Assembly (NCBI GenBank): GCA_002746365.1
Contig: NVWZ01000003.1
Location: 122,251 to 131,800 of the forward strand
DNA: 9,550 nucleotides
DNA from: Thiotrichaceae bacterium
Lineage (GTDB): Bacteria; Pseudomonadota; Gammaproteobacteria; SZUA-229
Direction of reading: 5' to 3'
The number at the start of each line of letters is the position of its first letter. Within the stretch, counting starts at the first letter, position 1. Positions 6,579 to 9,550 of this stretch are shown here, in pieces. The notes beneath the pieces are model-generated. The model was not told the DNA's origin. It saw nothing but the letters and a program-made list of their open reading frames with translations, and did no database searches. The translations under genes were made by a program, and so were the position numbers.

Positions 6579-6610
6579 GCGGGCGGCATCACCCGCGGTA
6601 CGAGTACCGC
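6579..6610. repeat. Two overlapping GC-rich hairpins
   Basis: GCGGG (6579-6583) pairs with CCCGC (6592-6596) around an eight-base loop. Starting on the last two bases of that stem, GCGGTAC (6595-6601) pairs with GTACCGC (6604-6610) around GA. The two stems share GC at 6595-6596, so they would compete. No T-run follows on either strand, so a rho-independent terminator is not supported. The function is unknown; it could be a protein-binding palindrome, a factor-dependent terminator or an att core. Confidence 0.5.
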
Positions 6611-6680
6611 TAAGCTTAAGGGCACCTCTATTAATTGCTGGGAGATCAAAACCCAAAGCAAATATAAGCAAACAAGAAAA

Positions 6681-6705
6681 TCGCGGATTACAATCCGCTC
6701 CTACA
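6681..6705 (-). repeat. REP-like palindrome with GTAG head
   Basis: On the minus strand the unit begins TGTAGGAGCGGATT and ends AATCCGCGA. Seven base pairs (GCGGATT at 6683-6689 with AATCCGC at 6692-6698) form a stem preceded by GTAG. This layout matches REP elements mobilised by RAYT (TnpA-REP) transposases and dispersed between genes in many gammaproteobacteria. Only one unit is visible and no RAYT gene lies in the window. It suggests that this part of the gap is chromosomal rather than phage DNA. Confidence 0.6.
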
Positions 6706-6761
6706 GGAAAGAAAATCAACCACTCTAGCCTCCACCCCCCATCTCAAGATAAACTCCCCCC

Positions 6762-9550
6762 ATGCCACCACAAAACAATAGCCTCGACGCCTGTAACCCA
6801 AAACTAAACGCCACCGTATCCGCCTCTGCCGGAAGTGGTAAAACCTGGTTATTAATTACCCGTATCGTTCGACTGCTAATCGATGGTGCTGAACCCGGCA
6901 ATATCATCGCCCTCACCTTCACCCGAAAAGCTGCCGGTGAAATGCAAATACGTCTAAATCAGCGTCTATTTGAAATGGCGACCGCGGAAAATAATGAACT
7001 GGATGATTTATTACAACTTATCGGCTGTGAAATCCACTCAGAAACTAAAAATATCGCATCAGGACTTTATGAAAAATTGATGCATAGCCTGTACCCGATT
7101 CGCATCCAGACATTCCATTCATTTTGTCAGGATATCCTGTCACGATTTCCACTGGAAGCCGACATTCCACCCGGATTTGAATTACTCGAAGACAGCAGCT
7201 TACTGGAGCGTCAGGCATGGCAAACATTATTCGATGATGCCGGTTTAAATCACCAAAAACAGCCGGATAATGCGGCCTTAAATGAAAACCTTGATTTCAT
7301 CATGCAGCTTTGCAATGGCCCTGATAATACCCGCACTGCACTACACAACTTTTTATCACACCGCAGTGACTGGTGGGCATACACGGCTCACGCTACAGAT
7401 GCTGTTAGTTTTGCGCGCGACGAACTCACTCAGTCATTACAAATAACAGATAGTGACATAGACCCCGTCACCGGTTTTCTCAATGACATCACCAAACAAA
7501 AATTAAAAGTTTTTGCTAACCTGTTAAGAGAGAATAAAAACAAAACCGGTGACAAACATGCACATATCATTGACCAGGCTCTGGATAAAGAAACCGATCA
7601 GATCATAGAATTCTCTCTAATAAAATCCGCCTTTCTCAAAAAAGATGGTGAAATTCTGCTACAAGGACGCAAACACACTGCTGCTCTGGAGAAGAAACTC
7701 GGCACTGAAAATGCCGATAAGTTTTTAAATCTGCACCACGAACTTGCAGAACAAATACTTCAAGTTAACGAACAGCTAAAACGCTTACTCAGTTTAAAAA
7801 TCAATACTGCATGGTATTTCGCCGGCAATCATTACGTTGAAATTTTTCAGCGGTTAAAAAAGGAAAAGCGCTTACTGGATTTCACTGATCTGGAATGGAA
7901 ATGCTATCAACTATTACAACATGCCGATAATGCACACTGGGTACAATACAAAATTGACCAACGTATCGACCATTTACTTATCGATGAATTTCAGGATACT
8001 AACCCGACACAGTGGCATTTGCTTTCTCCGATTCTCGAAGAAATTGCAGCGAACCCTGAACAGCGCCCACGCAGTGTGTTTCTGGTTGGTGATGAAAAAC
8101 AATCCATTTACAGCTTTAGACGAGCCAACCCGGCATTGCAGGAACAGGCCAGCCGTTGGTTAGCCGAAAATTTAAATGCACGGGCAACGCCACTGGATTT
8201 TTCGCGGCGCTCTTCATCAGCCATCATTCATAGCGTTAATCAAGTGTTTGAACAGGAAGGCATCAAGCAAATAATGACCGGGTACATCACGCACGACACA
8301 CATCTAAGTTCATTGCCCGGACGAGTGCAATTGTGTGAACTATTTGATGAAGATGAAGATGAAGACGAAACCGAATCAACTGAAACCATATACTTTCGCA
8401 ATCCATTAAACCAACCACGGGAAATATCGTATAAAACACGCCGACATGACGAAGCAGATTATATTGCCAAACAAATTCTGCAGATTATTAACACCCCCAT
8501 ACTCATTACAGATAATGGACAGGCTCGTGCCGCTGAGTTTGGCGACATATTGATTTTAATGCGCAACCGAACCCATGTTGATATTTATGAAAAAGCGTTA
8601 AAACAACACAACATCGCCTACATTGGTAACAAAAAAGGAGGGTTGCTGGATAACCTTGAAATACAGGATCTTAACTGCTTACTTAATACCCTGGTCACAC
8701 CGTTTAATAATTTAGCACTGGCACAAGTTTTAAAATCACCCGTATTCAGTGCGAGTGATAAAGATTTAATACAATTATCACAACTGAAAGGCTCGCCACA
8801 CTGGTATCAACGATTATTACTGCAAGCCGAAGGCAATATTAACGAACTCAGCAAACCACTACAACGCGCCGCGCATTTATTACCGCGCTGGCAACAATTA
8901 GCTGAACAGTTACCGGTGCATGATTGCCTTGATAAAATTTTTTCACAAGGCAATATCATCGAACGTTACATGGCAGCAAACCAGCCTGAGAATAAACAGA
9001 AAGTCGCATCCAATTGTTTACGTTTTCTTGAGTTGTCACTGGAAACCGATAGCGGACGTTACCCTGGCATTACGCGTTTTTTGCAACAGCTCACTCACCT
9101 GAAAAATCATTCTGCAAGTCCACCTGAGGAGCCATTATCACAGAGCAATGAATCACGTGTTAGGTTAATGACCATTCATGGTAGCAAAGGCCTGGAAGCT
9201 CCCATCGTTTTTCTGGCTGACTGCAACAGTATTCCTGCCAATAAAAATGCTTACGCTACATTAATCCGCTGGCCCGCCAGTCAATCACGGCCCAGCAACT
9301 TTCAATTGCAGCTTAGCAAGGACAATACCGACCAGATAACACATAATCTACAACAGGAAAAACTCAACGAACAAAAACGCGAAGAACTCAACCTGCTTTA
9401 TGTCGCACTAACACGTGCGCGCGAGCAGCTCTATATAAGTGGTACAGCAAGCAGCAGAAAACAGGAGAATAGCTGGTACCAAATTATTGCGAGGGGGTTA
9501 GAGAGTATAACGCAACCCGACACCACCGTTAGTAACATCAACTGTACCGT
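6762..9550 (+). CDS. AddA/RecB-like UvrD-family DNA helicase (3' end outside window)
   Basis: About 929 residues are present. The product is a superfamily 1A ATP-dependent DNA helicase of the AddA/RecB type that processes double-strand ends for recombination. Motifs: Walker A Ser-Ala-Ser-Ala-Gly-Ser-Gly-Lys-Thr at 20-28, Ia Leu-Thr-Phe-Thr-Arg-Lys-Ala-Ala at 51-58, Gln-Thr-Phe-His-Ser-Phe-Cys at 116-122, Walker B Asp-Glu-Phe-Gln-Asp at 408-412, III Val-Gly-Asp-Glu-Lys-Gln-Ser-Ile-Tyr at 442-450, IV Phe-Ser-Arg-Arg-Ser at 480-484, V Met-Thr-Ile-His-Gly-Ser-Lys-Gly-Leu-Glu at 803-812, and VI Leu-Tyr-Val-Ala-Leu-Thr-Arg-Ala-Arg at 879-887. A PD-(D/E)XK nuclease domain would be expected beyond the right edge. 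An in-frame TAA at 6750-6752 makes ATG 6762 the first possible start, and Walker A follows too soon for a later one. No Shine-Dalgarno is visible; the preceding six bases are C. Codon use favours AAC, CAC and ACC, unlike the phage genes to the left. Confidence 0.85.
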   Translation, partial: MPPQNNSLDACNPKLNATVSASAGSGKTWLLITRIVRLLIDGAEPGNIIALTFTRKAAGEMQIRLNQRLFEMATAENNELDDLLQLIGCEIHSETKNIASGLYEKLMHSLYPIRIQTFHSFCQDILSRFPLEADIPPGFELLEDSSLLERQAWQTLFDDAGLNHQKQPDNAALNENLDFIMQLCNGPDNTRTALHNFLSHRSDWWAYTAHATDAVSFARDELTQSLQITDSDIDPVTGFLNDITKQKLKVFANLLRENKNKTGDKHAHIIDQALDKETDQIIEFSLIKSAFLKKDGEILLQGRKHTAALEKKLGTENADKFLNLHHELAEQILQVNEQLKRLLSLKINTAWYFAGNHYVEIFQRLKKEKRLLDFTDLEWKCYQLLQHADNAHWVQYKIDQRIDHLLIDEFQDTNPTQWHLLSPILEEIAANPEQRPRSVFLVGDEKQSIYSFRRANPALQEQASRWLAENLNARATPLDFSRRSSSAIIHSVNQVFEQEGIKQIMTGYITHDTHLSSLPGRVQLCELFDEDEDEDETESTETIYFRNPLNQPREISYKTRRHDEADYIAKQILQIINTPILITDNGQARAAEFGDILILMRNRTHVDIYEKALKQHNIAYIGNKKGGLLDNLEIQDLNCLLNTLVTPFNNLALAQVLKSPVFSASDKDLIQLSQLKGSPHWYQRLLLQAEGNINELSKPLQRAAHLLPRWQQLAEQLPVHDCLDKIFSQGNIIERYMAANQPENKQKVASNCLRFLELSLETDSGRYPGITRFLQQLTHLKNHSASPPEEPLSQSNESRVRLMTIHGSKGLEAPIVFLADCNSIPANKNAYATLIRWPASQSRPSNFQLQLSKDNTDQITHNLQQEKLNEQKREELNLLYVALTRAREQLYISGTASSRKQENSWYQIIARGLESITQPDTTVSNINCT

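Larger units (their letters stand above)
6496..6761. other. Intergenic gap, probable prophage/chromosome boundary
   Basis: I see no gene here. The gap contains two overlapping GC-rich hairpins (6579-6610), a TAAGCTTAAG palindrome nearby (6611-6620), a REP-like palindrome (6681-6705) and two six-base C-tracts just before the helicase start (6735-6740 and 6756-6761). I find no tRNA, no convincing sigma-70 promoter and no stem followed by a T-run. The phage-type genes end to its left and a chromosomal repair gene begins to its right, so an att site could lie here, but the left copy needed to show it is outside the window. Confidence 0.45.

Noticed and set aside
6611..6645. GGGCACCTCTATTAATTG next to TTAA as a relic of an insertion-sequence end
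   Set aside because: It only vaguely recalls IS5-type ends. There is no matching inverted end or transposase fragment in the window.
6663..6668. TATAAG as the -10 box of the helicase gene with TTGCTG (6635-6640) as -35
   Set aside because: The spacer is 22 bases, too long for a normal sigma-70 promoter.

Overview
The window joins the distal end of a siphophage-type tail operon (about 1-5590) to a phage-style adenine methyltransferase gene (5740-6495) and then to a chromosomal DNA-repair helicase gene (6762 to the right edge). It looks like the right end of a prophage, or prophage remnant, in a gammaproteobacterium. The host assignment is an inference. It rests on an AddA-like helicase of gammaproteobacterial character, a REP-type palindrome with a GTAG head next to it, moderate GC content, and ordinary Shine-Dalgarno sites in the phage genes. 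No integrase or att repeat is visible, so the exact boundary is unproven; it most likely lies in 6496-6761.

Tail region (+ strand throughout): the window opens inside a tape-measure-like protein (coiled coil, then an Ala/Gly-rich hydrophobic stretch, then a small C-terminal domain). It overlaps by one base a 251-residue distal-tail-like protein. That gene overlaps by four bases a 650-residue hub protein with a cysteine cluster near its N terminus, spaced like the Fe-S ligands of lambda gpL. A small five-cysteine protein and a 528-residue tail fibre follow. The genes overlap or nearly touch, so they probably form one transcript: tape measure, tail tip, hub, accessory protein, receptor-binding fibre. 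No lysis genes lie downstream of the fibre.

Between fibre and methyltransferase (5591-5739) is the most interesting element. Two back-to-back imperfect hairpins are followed by a small hairpin and a pyrimidine block that can pair with either of two Shine-Dalgarno sequences. One of these belongs to a tiny leader ORF and the other to the D12-class methyltransferase. The position and architecture suggest a cis-regulatory RNA, possibly a representative of the published D12-methyl RNA motif.

The 266-base gap 6496-6761 holds two overlapping GC-rich hairpins and a REP-like palindrome, but no gene, promoter or terminator that I can defend. The last gene encodes about 929 residues of an AddA/RecB-like UvrD-family helicase with all the main helicase motifs. 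Its C terminus, where a nuclease domain is expected, is outside the window. Its usual partner gene addB is not directly upstream, which is consistent with an element having inserted next to it.
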